Shown piece after piece: positions 8,644 through 18,330 of a stretch of DNA of 64,000 nt. The translations under genes and the position numbers were made by a program. Positions within the stretch are counted from its first letter, which is position 1. Every line of letters begins with the position of its first letter. Source of the DNA: Pseudomonadota bacterium (GTDB taxonomy: Bacteria; Pseudomonadota; Gammaproteobacteria; Pseudomonadales; Pseudohongiellaceae); the NCBI GenBank assembly GCA_027623555.1, contig JAQBSZ010000004.1, forward strand, positions 155,947-219,946, written 5' to 3'. The notes beneath the pieces were generated by a model. That model was not told the DNA's origin. It made no database searches and saw only the letters and a list, made by a program, of their open reading frames with translations.

Positions 8644-9376
8644 CACTTTCCACCCGTCCATCCAGCAATCTCACCCAACGTTGTGAACGTTCGGCCAGCT
8701 CATCGGAGTGAGTCACCATTATCAGTGTCTTGCCCTGACCATGCAGTTCGTCGAAGAGCTTGAGAATCTCGGCACCGGATTTGGTATCCAGGTTTCCGGT
8801 TGGTTCATCCGCGAGGATGATAAGCGGATCTACCGCAAGTGCGCGAGCAATGGCCACTCTCTGCTGCTGACCGCCGGAGAGTTCGAACGGCTTGTGATCC
8901 ACCCGATCGCCCAGCCCGACCCGTTCTGCCAGTCCCATCGCGATCTCATTACTCTGTTTTGCTGCATAGCCTTGATAGAACAGAGGCATCTCGATGTTTT
9001 CCAGCACATTCAGTTGTTGAATAAGATTGTAGGACTGAAAAATAAACCCCAGTCGCGCCCCCCGAATCGTCGAGAGCTCGTCATCGAGCATCTGTGACGT
9101 GTCTTCATTACCGAGAAAGTATTTCCCGGCGGTGGGCTGATCGAGGCAACCCAGTATGTTCATGAGAGTAGACTTTCCACAACCAGAAGGACCCATGATG
9201 CTGATGTAGTCCCCGGCAAAGAATTCCAGGGAAACACCGTGCAACACCTCGACTGCAAGCGCACCCATATAATAGGTCTTGGAAATATCTTCGAGACTGG
9301 CGACAATAGTCGGATTGGCGATTCCTGCTGGAGGTGCCGTGTTTCCCAGGCTGGAACTGAATTCAAGAGTAGCCAT
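8624..9376 (-). CDS. MacB/LolD-type ABC transporter ATPase
   Basis: This cytoplasmic ATPase of about 250 residues powers the adjoining permease. Walker A is GPSGCGKST at 62-70, the signature is LSGGQQQRVAIARAL, and Walker B runs into ILADEPTGNLD with the D-loop. These are hallmarks of the LolD/MacB/FtsE branch. In classical MacB the ATPase and permease are fused; here they are separate proteins with overlapping genes. The first 25 residues are an extra N-terminal extension. The upstream adaptor gene ends 17 bases before its start, consistent with one transcript. Confidence 0.93.
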   Translation of the reverse strand: MATLEFSSSLGNTAPPAGIANPTIVASLEDISKTYYMGALAVEVLHGVSLEFFAGDYISIMGPSGCGKSTLMNILGCLDQPTAGKYFLGNEDTSQMLDDELSTIRGARLGFIFQSYNLIQQLNVLENIEMPLFYQGYAAKQSNEIAMGLAERVGLGDRVDHKPFELSGGQQQRVAIARALAVDPLIILADEPTGNLDTKSGAEILKLFDELHGQGKTLIMVTHSDELAERSQRWVRLLDGRVESDDRRDS

Positions 9377-9393
9377 GAAAGGATTATCTGGTA

Positions 9394-11514
9394 CTAAGCA
9401 CCAGTCTCTCTCAGGTTTTGTTGCGGAGGCAACAGCATGACTTCTTCGCCTTCCTCAATGCCGCTGCGAATTACGATAAATGATTCTGAGAACGCACCAA
9501 TCTCTACTTCCCGTCGCTGCGGTCTGCCAGCGTTTGACACATACACTACTCGCTTGTCATCGAAGTAGGTGACTGCCTGTACCGGCACGTAGACCACGTC
9601 ATCCAGGCGATCTACCAGAATTTCCACCTCGGCGCTCATGCCCGGGCGCAACCACTCTTGAGTCCCGTCAATCTTGATCGTGGTTGGGTAGACCTTTAGA
9701 TCGGGATTCATGAAGGCATTGGCCGAGTCAGCTACCACAGCCACCTTGGTAACCACTCCGGTCAATTTCTCATCGGGAAAGGCGTCAATTGACACTTTTA
9801 CTGATTGACCGACTGCGACGCGCTGCACAACAGATTCATGAATATTCACTTTAATAGCCATCTCACGTAAATCGGGGATGGTGAGGATGGCTTGACGCTC
9901 GCGCACAGTAGCGCCTTCCTGAATAGCTTCCTGGCTGCTGCCGCCACGATAACGCATGGAATTCTGATCGGCAGCACCATAGACTACCAGTCCGGGGGTC
10001 GTCGCGCGGATGGTGGCTAGCTCAATCTGTTGCTCAACATCGGCCAGCTTGACCCTTTCCAGGTTATATTTGCGTTCGGCTGAGCTGAAGCGTGCTTCTT
10101 CCTGTGCCCGTTCGGCAACGTTTTCCATGAGCTGCCGCTGGTAACCCATCACCGCATTTTCATACTCGGATAACTTCTCTTCGGCATCCTTCGGAAAGCT
10201 GTACTGGATATAGAGCTTTAGTGCAGTTTCTTTTTCTGCTTCCTTGTTGCGGGCCTTACTCAGGTTTAGTTCTTCTGCTTCCAATTCAGTCGGTGTAATA
10301 AATCCTCTCGCTTCAAGACGTCGTTGTCCTTCGATGCGGTCCTGGGCCAGCAGGTGCTCTTCCTGGGAAACCTGCAGCTCATCCTGAAGTCCGCGCAGCT
10401 GTTGCTTGGCTTCACCATCCTCGAGAATTTCCATGTCGGCGTACTGGGTGAAGTCCAGGGTATCGCGAATCGTCATGTAACTGTCATCCATCAACAATTG
10501 CGAGACGAACTCTGGGGTCTCTGGCACGAGCGGCTCCAGTTTCAATTCTGGCGCCGGCGCCCTTGCTCTGGCATCGGCGGCTTCTACTGGTGAAGCCGCA
10601 ATCGACTCACCACGGCGCTGTCCTGAACCAGGGCCACGATCCCCACGTTGCCCGCCACCGAATCCACCCTGTCCAAACTGTTGCATGCGCTCGAGCATTT
10701 CAGGCGGCAACTCTCCGCCATTCTCGGTTAGCATCTGCTCGATGCGCTCACGCATAGGCGCTGGCATGGAATCGAGATCGGTCAGATCGAAAGCAGGTCT
10801 GGCAGGGGCTACAACTTCTTTGGAAATTTTCTTGACGGCTTCATCGACACTGGCAACAGTTGCCGCCAGATCAGCCTTCTCGGCACGCGCCAGGCGTCCT
10901 TCTATGTCTAACTGGCTGATAATGTTCCGCACTATATTGCCACCGAGAAACTTCTCGAAATCCAGTCGGGCAAAACGCATTTCCTGCCGGGCGTCATTCA
11001 AATCGGTCATGTTCTGGTTGAGCTGAATCTCCAGCTGTGCCCGGCGTTCGATATAGCTGGCTTCGGCAGTTTCTACGGCAATTTCCTGGTTGAGTTGTTC
11101 ATCGATCAGTTGTGCCTTATCAAGCTCAACGAGGATCAATCCGGCATCCACATCCCCTGGAGTTACCCGATAGCCTTCTTCAACAATATTCAGAATCTTG
11201 GTGCCTTCGCGCCCTTTTACCTGCGAACGAATTTCCTGTGAACGCAGTGCTTCGAGGGCTCCGCCCTCCAGCACGGTAATGTCGAGTTGCCCGCGTCGCG
11301 CCTTGAAGGTGATGCTGCCTGAAGTGGAATCGGAATACCCACCTGCCAGTGTAATCAGAAGTACCAGAACCAACGCTGTGCTACCGGCGATGGCAATCCG
11401 CGTGGATTTTTTAGCGGCAAGAAACTGCGCCTTGAGCGCCGCTACCCGAGACCGGATAGGATCCGGAATGTATTGCGTGATCTTAGCGAGTCCGTCCTGC
11501 TTATCGAGGCTCAT
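9394..11514 (-). CDS. Oversized periplasmic adaptor (membrane fusion protein) of efflux system
   Basis: The MacA/HlyD-type adaptor should bridge the MacB-like permease and the TolC-like channel. It has a cytoplasmic start, one TM helix at about residues 39-58, lipoyl/barrel segments, a long coiled-coil hairpin and a C-terminal beta-barrel (from LVVYGAADQ). At 706 residues it is much longer than usual adaptors (roughly 350-450). About 105 residues (235-340) form a Gly/Pro/Arg-rich insert within the hairpin, including FGQGGFGGGQRG. The ATG at 11514 is chosen because GGGAGGAAGG precedes it; it overlaps the TolC-like gene by 14 bases. Confidence 0.85.
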   Translation of the reverse strand: MSLDKQDGLAKITQYIPDPIRSRVAALKAQFLAAKKSTRIAIAGSTALVLVLLITLAGGYSDSTSGSITFKARRGQLDITVLEGGALEALRSQEIRSQVKGREGTKILNIVEEGYRVTPGDVDAGLILVELDKAQLIDEQLNQEIAVETAEASYIERRAQLEIQLNQNMTDLNDARQEMRFARLDFEKFLGGNIVRNIISQLDIEGRLARAEKADLAATVASVDEAVKKISKEVVAPARPAFDLTDLDSMPAPMRERIEQMLTENGGELPPEMLERMQQFGQGGFGGGQRGDRGPGSGQRRGESIAASPVEAADARARAPAPELKLEPLVPETPEFVSQLLMDDSYMTIRDTLDFTQYADMEILEDGEAKQQLRGLQDELQVSQEEHLLAQDRIEGQRRLEARGFITPTELEAEELNLSKARNKEAEKETALKLYIQYSFPKDAEEKLSEYENAVMGYQRQLMENVAERAQEEARFSSAERKYNLERVKLADVEQQIELATIRATTPGLVVYGAADQNSMRYRGGSSQEAIQEGATVRERQAILTIPDLREMAIKVNIHESVVQRVAVGQSVKVSIDAFPDEKLTGVVTKVAVVADSANAFMNPDLKVYPTTIKIDGTQEWLRPGMSAEVEILVDRLDDVVYVPVQAVTYFDDKRVVYVSNAGRPQRREVEIGAFSESFIVIRSGIEEGEEVMLLPPQQNLRETGA

Positions 11515-13258
11515 CGATGCCTTCCTCCCATTGTCCATTGTCATCGACGTACAGCAAGCCAACGTCGCGCCAGAATTCGAGCTTTGCAATATTATGTTCG
11601 ACGATCGAACTCACCAGTTCCGTTCGCGCCGCCGTTAAATCGTTCTGTGAGTCTACTGTATCCTGAATATCCCCGAGACCTAGCTCGGCGCGCAATTCAG
11701 CCTCTTCAACCCGCCGTTCATTTATCTGTACACTGGTCACGTTGATGTCATAACTCTTGCGCGCTTCATTCATGCGTCGCCAGGTATCGAGCACATCGAG
11801 CTTGATGCCGTCCAGGGCCAGTAAGTAGTCTCGAGTGGCCGCGTCGTAGTCGATCAAACTGCGGCGATAATTGTTGCGTTCCAGCTTGGTGTCCAACGGC
11901 AACTCCAGATCAAGGCCGGCCGTGTAGACGGTATATTCAAAATCGAGCTCACCCAGGTTCTGGGTCGTGGAATTTGGAACCGATGCCACCAGGTTCAGAT
12001 CAAGCGCGGGACTCAGGGCATTGGCCGCCACTTCAATGCGGCGGGCGGTGTCCTGCACCCTGTCCAGTTGTGTGTAGAGATCCAGCCGCGTCTGGATTGC
12101 CAGCTCGGTCGCCTGTTCCAGGCTGATATCCGGGCTGTCCATGCCCGTCTCGGTGATCAGGGCCATCTCATTGTCATCAAGGATAATACTATCATCGGCA
12201 TCCAGACCGATAATTATCTTGAAATTGTCCAGGCTACGCTGGTAACGCGTGATGGATGCAGTCCAGCGCAAGTCAGCCTGCAGGGAGGACTGCTCGAGAC
12301 GACCAACTTCCAGCAGGGTGGTCAGGCCTTCCGCCTGAAACGCCTGCTCCCTTTCCAGGGACAGGTTATTGGCCAGCAATCCGGCATAATTATTCTTCGC
12401 CGTTTCCCTGTTCAGCAGCACCGAGTAATAGTCCGAAGCTACCCGCACAGCAAAAGTTTTCCGAAACCGGGTGAAATCGCGCAATTGATACAGCAGATCA
12501 CGTTCCGCCTGCAGCAGGGTTTCCGTTTCTATCTCGGTTCCAAAATCTCTCAAAAGTGGTTGGGTGAAGGAACCAATTAATGCCCCAGTCCCGAACTCAC
12601 TGATATCACCGGTGAGAAAACGGGTAAAATTATTCGTCAGGTTCAAGGCGACCGCGCCGCCGCTTCTTAACAGATAGCGGGCACCCAGGCTGGTGTTGGA
12701 AAATGTAGACTCACTGGTACTGATACTTTCTCCAGGACTGAAGCTCTCTACTGGGCTGAGGCTCCCTGCATCGCTGAGATTCTCCATACCGGTTAGCGCC
12801 TGCATATCGGTAACGAACTGGTCGGCGGCCTGCCATTGGTAGTCACCACTAGCGGTGGCTGAGAAGGTTGGCGTATAACGATAACGATCGAAAGTAAGCG
12901 ACAGAGCCTCCAGGTAGAGCCGTTCTTTCTGAGTCTGGTAATCCTTACTGTGTTGAAAGGCCAGATCCAGCGCGGTATTCAGGCTCAGAATGCTGGCCCC
13001 CAATTCGCTGTCCGCTTCATTATCCAGAAATTCGAAGGAATCGTTGTTAAGCTCGAGAGAGCCCAAATCGACGCGTTTTTCTTCATCAACCAGGATCTGG
13101 GAACTCATGCCAGGAACGAGTCCGGATTTATCGCTGATCGCCTGATAGCTCTCTGTATCGGCACTGCGCTTGTAGGCAGCGCTGGTACAGGACAGCAGTA
13201 AACAAAATAAGCCTATAAATATCAATAAGTTACGAAAACTTCGCATGGATAACGCCAC
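11501..13258 (-). CDS. TolC-like outer-membrane efflux lipoprotein
   Basis: The 585-residue outer membrane factor forms the exit duct of the tripartite pump. A lipoprotein signal ends in LLLSC (Cys at about residue 24), followed by two long helical repeats typical of TolC/OprM (for example ERDLLYQLRDFTRFRKTFAV and RVEEAELRAELGLGDIQDT). A start four codons downstream, at 13246, is also possible; neither has a strong ribosome site. It is the first gene of the operon TolC-like, adaptor, ATPase, permease. It is divergent from the exported-protein cluster at 13406, with a shared intergenic region of 147 bases. Confidence 0.85.
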   Translation of the reverse strand: MALSMRSFRNLLIFIGLFCLLLSCTSAAYKRSADTESYQAISDKSGLVPGMSSQILVDEEKRVDLGSLELNNDSFEFLDNEADSELGASILSLNTALDLAFQHSKDYQTQKERLYLEALSLTFDRYRYTPTFSATASGDYQWQAADQFVTDMQALTGMENLSDAGSLSPVESFSPGESISTSESTFSNTSLGARYLLRSGGAVALNLTNNFTRFLTGDISEFGTGALIGSFTQPLLRDFGTEIETETLLQAERDLLYQLRDFTRFRKTFAVRVASDYYSVLLNRETAKNNYAGLLANNLSLEREQAFQAEGLTTLLEVGRLEQSSLQADLRWTASITRYQRSLDNFKIIIGLDADDSIILDDNEMALITETGMDSPDISLEQATELAIQTRLDLYTQLDRVQDTARRIEVAANALSPALDLNLVASVPNSTTQNLGELDFEYTVYTAGLDLELPLDTKLERNNYRRSLIDYDAATRDYLLALDGIKLDVLDTWRRMNEARKSYDINVTSVQINERRVEEAELRAELGLGDIQDTVDSQNDLTAARTELVSSIVEHNIAKLEFWRDVGLLYVDDNGQWEEGIDEPR

Positions 13259-13405
13259 ATCTCTGGAATTCAGGGATACAAGTTAGGAATTATACGCTCG
13301 AATGTCGAGTATCAGTCTATGCTTCACGACCAAGTGTGAGCCAGGTGCGGGGGATAACATTATGATTTTCGTCTCATTTTTCTTACACTAGGCCCTGGAG
13401 CCAGG

Positions 13406-14116
13406 ATGAACTACAAGACATTACTCACTGCACTACTCATCACCTCATTTGCGGGCAGCGACGCCCAGGTAGATGCGACCAGCAATGTCCCTGATTCGGT
13501 TCGCGCCATGATCGAGCGCAGTCAGGCGACCGACCGTTACGAACAGATGGCACGCATGCAGGTCGATGTGCAGTTTGGCGCGTTTCTCAGCAAGCTGGTA
13601 ACCAGTGTCGACAGAAAACAACAGATCGAAGCGGCCCTGGTGGAAGTATTCAAGCGCCGGGCTGAGCTCAGCGCGCAGATGACTACCGGCACGGCTAATC
13701 CTACTGAACTGAGCAGGGTTAGTAACCCGCAATATCTACGCGCACGCCTGAGCGAACTGCTGACTGCAGATGAGCTGCAGAAGTACGATGCCGTGCAGAC
13801 AGATGCGGCTGAACAACAGCTACGTCAGACATACGGAAATCAACTCGCGCGGATAGCACCGTCGTTAACTCCCACGAATCGAACAGTGGTGTTGGATAGC
13901 TTGGTGCGGCATATGCTGTTATTGGGTAGCGAATCGGAAATCGCCGGCAGCACTTCGGCCGATTCAGCGATCAGCGCTCAGCTGGAGTCACTAATGCGGG
14001 TCAGGATGGAATTGCAGGCTCAGTTGGACGGAATTGAACTCAAGGAAGCGGAATCGTTTCTCAATCAGGTTCAGTCTGGCCTGAGTATGAACAGAGCGAT
14101 GTTCGACACCCGGTAG
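13406..14116 (+). CDS. Exported helical protein, family member A (unrecognised family)
   Basis: The protein has 236 residues with a signal peptide (MNYKTLLTALLITSFAGSDA). The rest is mostly charged amphipathic helix. It shares a pattern with the proteins at 14190 and 24641: a core QFGAFLSKL, then about 35 residues of helix, then LLTADELQKYDAVQ. A second half starting YGNQLARIAPSLTP and TVVLDSLV matches the second half of the next gene. No known domain is recognised. It is the first gene of the rightward cluster, with AGG near the ATG. A periplasmic role linked to the M16 protease or ABC system is inferred from position only. Confidence 0.7.
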   Translation: MNYKTLLTALLITSFAGSDAQVDATSNVPDSVRAMIERSQATDRYEQMARMQVDVQFGAFLSKLVTSVDRKQQIEAALVEVFKRRAELSAQMTTGTANPTELSRVSNPQYLRARLSELLTADELQKYDAVQTDAAEQQLRQTYGNQLARIAPSLTPTNRTVVLDSLVRHMLLLGSESEIAGSTSADSAISAQLESLMRVRMELQAQLDGIELKEAESFLNQVQSGLSMNRAMFDTR

Positions 14117-14189
14117 CTGCCTTGCTCTGGATAAATTCTGGATTTACCACTATGTCCCTCAACTAAGGAAATTATTACCATAACCCCAC

Positions 14190-15209
14190 ATGAAACCAGC
14201 ACTACTTATAACGCTTGGAATTATTTTCGCCGGACTCGGGGTCACTGCCTGGACACTGCAATCCAGTAATGCGGAACTGCGAGCCCAACTAGGTACGGCG
14301 CTCGGCTATCGAGACCAACTCAACACACAGGCAGAAGACAATGTCCGGCAACGTCTGACCACCGATGCCCGTATCGATGATCTGGAAAATCAGCTGTTAG
14401 CAGCGGCGAATCAGCTCTCCAACCTGAGCACGGCGCTGCAGCAGGCCCGAGAGCAGGCCGATCCGCACTACCAGCAATTGCTCGAACAGGCACGTCGGGA
14501 AGTCGCCGCCAGCCAGCCCCGCACCCGTCGTGCCGGCGCCGGTATTAATCCGCTTGCCGATCCCGATTCGTCCCGTTCGATAGCCCAGGCCACTGTAGAC
14601 AGCAACTTCGCTGCGTTTTTCGAGTCTCTTTCGCTCACCCCCTCTGAGCAGGAAACCCTGCGCGCCACCTTGGTGGACTTCAATGCTAATCGGCTCCAAC
14701 ATCTTCGGGACCTCATGTCTGGAGAGCTATCTGATGAACTGGCGTTAAGCTATTTTGGCCCGGATGCCCTGCTCAGCAGCGTGGCAGAGTTTCTGACAGA
14801 GAAGCAACTGGATGAACTGCACAGTTTCGATTTGAATCTTACTCGACAGTCCACTCGCCAGATGTACTCGAACATGCTCGATAACAACGGCGGCAGCCTG
14901 ACGGGTATGACCCAGTCGCTGGTGCTGGATACCCTGCTTGACGAGCTCTACTCCGCCGCAAACAATTTCGGTGCCATGGTTGGGCCCGACGGCAGCGTCA
15001 TTAGTGCTCGGGATGATCGCCAGTTAGCATTCGATCGTACCCGGGGCCGTCTGGAAAATGATCTGAGCACAGAGCAGTTAGGACAATATGATCAGTTTGC
15101 ACAAGCCCAGAGTAATGCAATCCATTTTACGCTGACCGCCGCCAGCGAAGATGGCGACCAGCAGGAAATACAGGTAATGCGAGTAGTCTCGGATAATCCG
15201 CCAAATTAG
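14190..15209 (+). CDS. Membrane-anchored coiled-coil protein, family member B
   Basis: The 339-residue protein has one N-terminal TM helix (residues 4-22) followed by a coiled coil to about residue 105, ending in DPHYQQLLEQARREV. Two family repeats follow: NFAAFFESLSLTP ... FLTEKQLDELHSF, then YSNMLDNNGGSLTG, LVLDTLLDEL ... LSTEQLGQYDQF. The N-terminal architecture is the same as the protein at 24641 (TM, coiled coil, NPDYQ/DPHYQ), while the repeats match the protein at 13406. The bulk is predicted periplasmic. No known family is recognised. It lies 73 bases after member A and 53 bases before the M16 protease gene. Confidence 0.7.
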   Translation: MKPALLITLGIIFAGLGVTAWTLQSSNAELRAQLGTALGYRDQLNTQAEDNVRQRLTTDARIDDLENQLLAAANQLSNLSTALQQAREQADPHYQQLLEQARREVAASQPRTRRAGAGINPLADPDSSRSIAQATVDSNFAAFFESLSLTPSEQETLRATLVDFNANRLQHLRDLMSGELSDELALSYFGPDALLSSVAEFLTEKQLDELHSFDLNLTRQSTRQMYSNMLDNNGGSLTGMTQSLVLDTLLDELYSAANNFGAMVGPDGSVISARDDRQLAFDRTRGRLENDLSTEQLGQYDQFAQAQSNAIHFTLTAASEDGDQQEIQVMRVVSDNPPN

Positions 15210-15262
15210 GGTATGTTATAGCCGCCCGATCCTTTAGAAGCACCCAACCCAGGAGTTTTGCC

Positions 15263-18250
15263 ATGACCACCCGTTTCGCCTCGCTGGAATTGCCGAAAGT
15301 ATTAGTGTTGCCATTGTTTTTGTTGGCACTGGCGGCCTGTGGCGAGCAGCCACCTTCGGTTAGCGACAATCCAGCGGCATCCCAAAGCCTGCCAGCCCTT
15401 GCCGAATCTGCCGGCTATCGTCGTATCAATACTCCGAACGAAAACGATCCCCTGGATACACATATATATGCGCTCGATAATGGCTTACGCGTCTATCTTA
15501 CGGAAAACCATGAAGAACCCCGGTTCTATGCGGAAATCGCCGTGCGTGCTGGTAGCAAACATGATCCGGCCGATGCCACCGGTCTCGCGCACTACCTTGA
15601 GCACTTGTTGTTCAAGGGCAACCAGAATCTTGGCACCCTGAATTATGCAGCCGAGAAGCCCTACCTTGACCGAATCGTCGAACTCTATGAAGAGCATTTC
15701 AATGAGACAGACCCGGCACGCCGTGCTGAGATCTATGCCGAGATTAACACCCAGGCTCAGCAAGCTGCCGAATATGCCATTCCCAATGAGATCGACAAGC
15801 TTTACAACGGCATGGGCGGCACTGCACTCAATGCACACACCTGGTACGAAGAGACAGTCTACAAAGTAGGGCTGCCATCCAATCGATTAGAGCAATGGGC
15901 AGAGATCGAGTCCGATCGCTTCGTGAATCCGGTATTTCGTTTATTTCACACCGAACTGGAAACCGTGTACGAGGAAAAGAATCGCACGCTGGACAACAGC
16001 GACCGCATCATCGGCACGGCTGTCGATGAACTGCTGTGGAAAGTACATCCTTACGGCCAGCAACCAACAATCGGCACGGTCGATCACCTGAAGAATCCTT
16101 CCCTGGTGTATATCCAGAATTATTTCGATACCTATTATGTACCCAACAACATGGGCATCTTCCTCAGTGGTGATATCGATATCCAGGACACCATCGAACT
16201 CATCAGCGCCAAGTTTGCCCATTGGGAATCCAGGCCAGTAACCGCAGTGGGTCCCTGGGATGAACCACCCCTGCAGGGCGCCGAAAGAGATACTGTGCAA
16301 TATCCCGGTGAAGAACAGGTACAGATCGCCTTTCGTACCGCCAATAATTCCAGCAGTGATAAGGAAGCGCTGATCATGGTGGATATGATTCTCGATAACC
16401 GCACGGCTGGTCTTATCAATCTTAACCTCAGTCAGCAACAACTGGTTGCCAGCGCCGGGTCTTCACCCATGTTCCTCAACGACTACGGTGTGCAACAGCT
16501 GTATGGTTCGCCGAAGCGAGACCAGAGCCTGGAAGAAGTCGAGCAGTTGCTGTTGGAACAGATTGAAATTATCAAGGCGGGTGATTTCGAAGACTGGATC
16601 ATTGCGGCCATCATCAATGATTTCAAGAAGAACCAGAAGGCCAGCCAGGAATTCAATACCGCGCGGGTCAGCATGATGCGCCAGGCCTTCATCGAAGGTA
16701 TGGAGTGGGATCACTTCATCGCTGAGATTCAGCGCATGGAGCAGCTGACCAAACAGGATGTAGTTGACGCGGCGAATAAGTATTTCGGTGAGGATTACGT
16801 GGCGGTCTATCGAGTTGATGCCCAACACGATGTGCCCCCGGTTGAAAAACCCCGGATCGATCCGGTAACGATCGACCCTACCCGACAATCTGCTTTTGCC
16901 AGCCGCGTGCTGACCATGGAGTATTCAGAAATAGAGCCTGTCTTTGTCGAGGCGGACAGCGATTATCGCGTGGTGGATTTCGCCGACGGTGTTCAGCTTT
17001 ACTATGCGCCCAATCCATTGAATGACTTGTTCACGTTTTCAATCAATGTGGAGGTCGGTACTGAAGAGAACGAGAAGCTGGGCCTCTCCGCCGCCTTGAT
17101 GGACGTTGCAGGCACCCAGAACATGAGCAACGAAGAATTACAGAAAGAATGGTATCGCATGGGTTCTGAATTTCGCTTCGGCGTTGGCGAGAACTCCTCG
17201 GCAATTGCCGTTTCCGGTCTGGATGAACAATTCGAAAATTCCCTGGCACTGGCCATGGAATTGATCAAGACTCCGGCGACAGACCAGAACACCCTGGAGC
17301 AACTCAAGGGCATTCTGCTGAAATCCCGTGAAGACCAGAAGAGTTCACCACCGGCAATTGCCCGTGCATTGTATCTCTACAACCGCTATGGCACAGAGTC
17401 TCCCATGTTGGAAGCACTCACCAGCGAGGAGATCAGCAGTACTGGCCTGGATGAATTGTTAACACTGCCTTCTGAGCTTTTGAACTACAAGCATACGATT
17501 GCCTACACCGGCTCGATGCCGCTCGAAGAAGTTGTCGAAGTATTGCGTCGTAATCATGTCATCGAAGGCGAACTTCTGGATATGCCGGATTTCCGCTTCC
17601 GCAAGGCACGGGATATCACAGCAACCGAGCTCCTGGTTGTCGACCAGCAAACTGCCCAGGCCCAGGTACGCATCGAATTCGCTGATGGCGAGTTTACTGA
17701 AGATGACAGCGTTATGTCTTCTATCTATACCAATTACTTTGGCAGTGGTATGTCCAGTGTGGTTTTCCAGGAATTGCGTGAGGCGCGTGCGCTTGCTTAC
17801 TCGGCATCGGCTCGCTATGCCCAGGGTGGCAGGCTGAATGATCAGAACATCATGCTTGGGGCAATCGGTACCCAGACTGACAAGACAGTCGACGCACTGG
17901 CGGCGTTCATCGACTTGATCGATAACATGCCTGCGTCTTCGGAACGGTTTGAAGAATCTGTTAACTCTCAGCTCAACAGGTACAGAACTTCCAAGCTGAG
18001 CTTTCGTGAAGTCATTGGTGCCGTGCGCAGTTGGGAGCGGCTCGGATTCGAAACCGATCCCCGCCGGGCCAGATACCAGGAGCTGCAGGCAGCCAGCATG
18101 GAAGACCTGCTGGAATTCCAACAGCAGCACGTGAAGGATCGACCGAAACTGATTTCCATTGTGGGTGATCTGTCTATTATCGATACAGAGGAGCTCGCGC
18201 AATTCGGTACGGTCGAAGAGGTTCAGGTCGACCAGTTATTTGTCGATTAA
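15263..18250 (+). CDS. M16 family zinc metalloprotease, lipoprotein
   Basis: The 995-residue protein is a fused two-half insulinase-type protease. The inverted zinc motif HYLEH lies at 110-114, and the downstream third ligand is in LETVYEEKN. The C-terminal half (from about 560) is the inactive M16 partner domain, with the characteristic REARALAYSASARY segment. The lipobox LAAC (Cys26) predicts a periplasm-facing lipoprotein. AGGAG lies seven bases before the ATG. M16 enzymes degrade short unfolded peptides in an enclosed chamber, or process exported peptides. Position between the coiled-coil genes and an ABC-2 transporter suggests work on a peptide; that is inference. Confidence 0.92.
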   Translation: MTTRFASLELPKVLVLPLFLLALAACGEQPPSVSDNPAASQSLPALAESAGYRRINTPNENDPLDTHIYALDNGLRVYLTENHEEPRFYAEIAVRAGSKHDPADATGLAHYLEHLLFKGNQNLGTLNYAAEKPYLDRIVELYEEHFNETDPARRAEIYAEINTQAQQAAEYAIPNEIDKLYNGMGGTALNAHTWYEETVYKVGLPSNRLEQWAEIESDRFVNPVFRLFHTELETVYEEKNRTLDNSDRIIGTAVDELLWKVHPYGQQPTIGTVDHLKNPSLVYIQNYFDTYYVPNNMGIFLSGDIDIQDTIELISAKFAHWESRPVTAVGPWDEPPLQGAERDTVQYPGEEQVQIAFRTANNSSSDKEALIMVDMILDNRTAGLINLNLSQQQLVASAGSSPMFLNDYGVQQLYGSPKRDQSLEEVEQLLLEQIEIIKAGDFEDWIIAAIINDFKKNQKASQEFNTARVSMMRQAFIEGMEWDHFIAEIQRMEQLTKQDVVDAANKYFGEDYVAVYRVDAQHDVPPVEKPRIDPVTIDPTRQSAFASRVLTMEYSEIEPVFVEADSDYRVVDFADGVQLYYAPNPLNDLFTFSINVEVGTEENEKLGLSAALMDVAGTQNMSNEELQKEWYRMGSEFRFGVGENSSAIAVSGLDEQFENSLALAMELIKTPATDQNTLEQLKGILLKSREDQKSSPPAIARALYLYNRYGTESPMLEALTSEEISSTGLDELLTLPSELLNYKHTIAYTGSMPLEEVVEVLRRNHVIEGELLDMPDFRFRKARDITATELLVVDQQTAQAQVRIEFADGEFTEDDSVMSSIYTNYFGSGMSSVVFQELREARALAYSASARYAQGGRLNDQNIMLGAIGTQTDKTVDALAAFIDLIDNMPASSERFEESVNSQLNRYRTSKLSFREVIGAVRSWERLGFETDPRRARYQELQAASMEDLLEFQQQHVKDRPKLISIVGDLSIIDTEELAQFGTVEEVQVDQLFVD

Positions 18251-18261
18251 GAGAGATGTCG

Positions 18262-18285
18262 GGCTGCAAGGTTGAACTTGCAGCC
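18262..18285 (+). terminator. Hairpin between protease and ABC transporter genes
   Basis: A perfect nine-base-pair stem (GGCTGCAAG 18262-18270 with CTTGCAGCC 18277-18285) closes a six-base loop 11 bases after the M16 stop. Only GGGCTTT follows, so the T-run is short. It is probably a partial terminator or an mRNA 3'-end stabiliser, which would set different levels for the protease and the downstream ABC operon. Confidence 0.55.
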
Positions 18286-18330
18286 GGGCTTTAACTAATC
18301 ACGACCCACAGCGGGCTTCACAATTCATCC

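Noticed and set aside
17459..18202. A 247-codon open frame antisense to the M16 protease
   Set aside because: It lies fully within a confident gene and has no signal peptide, motif or ribosome site.
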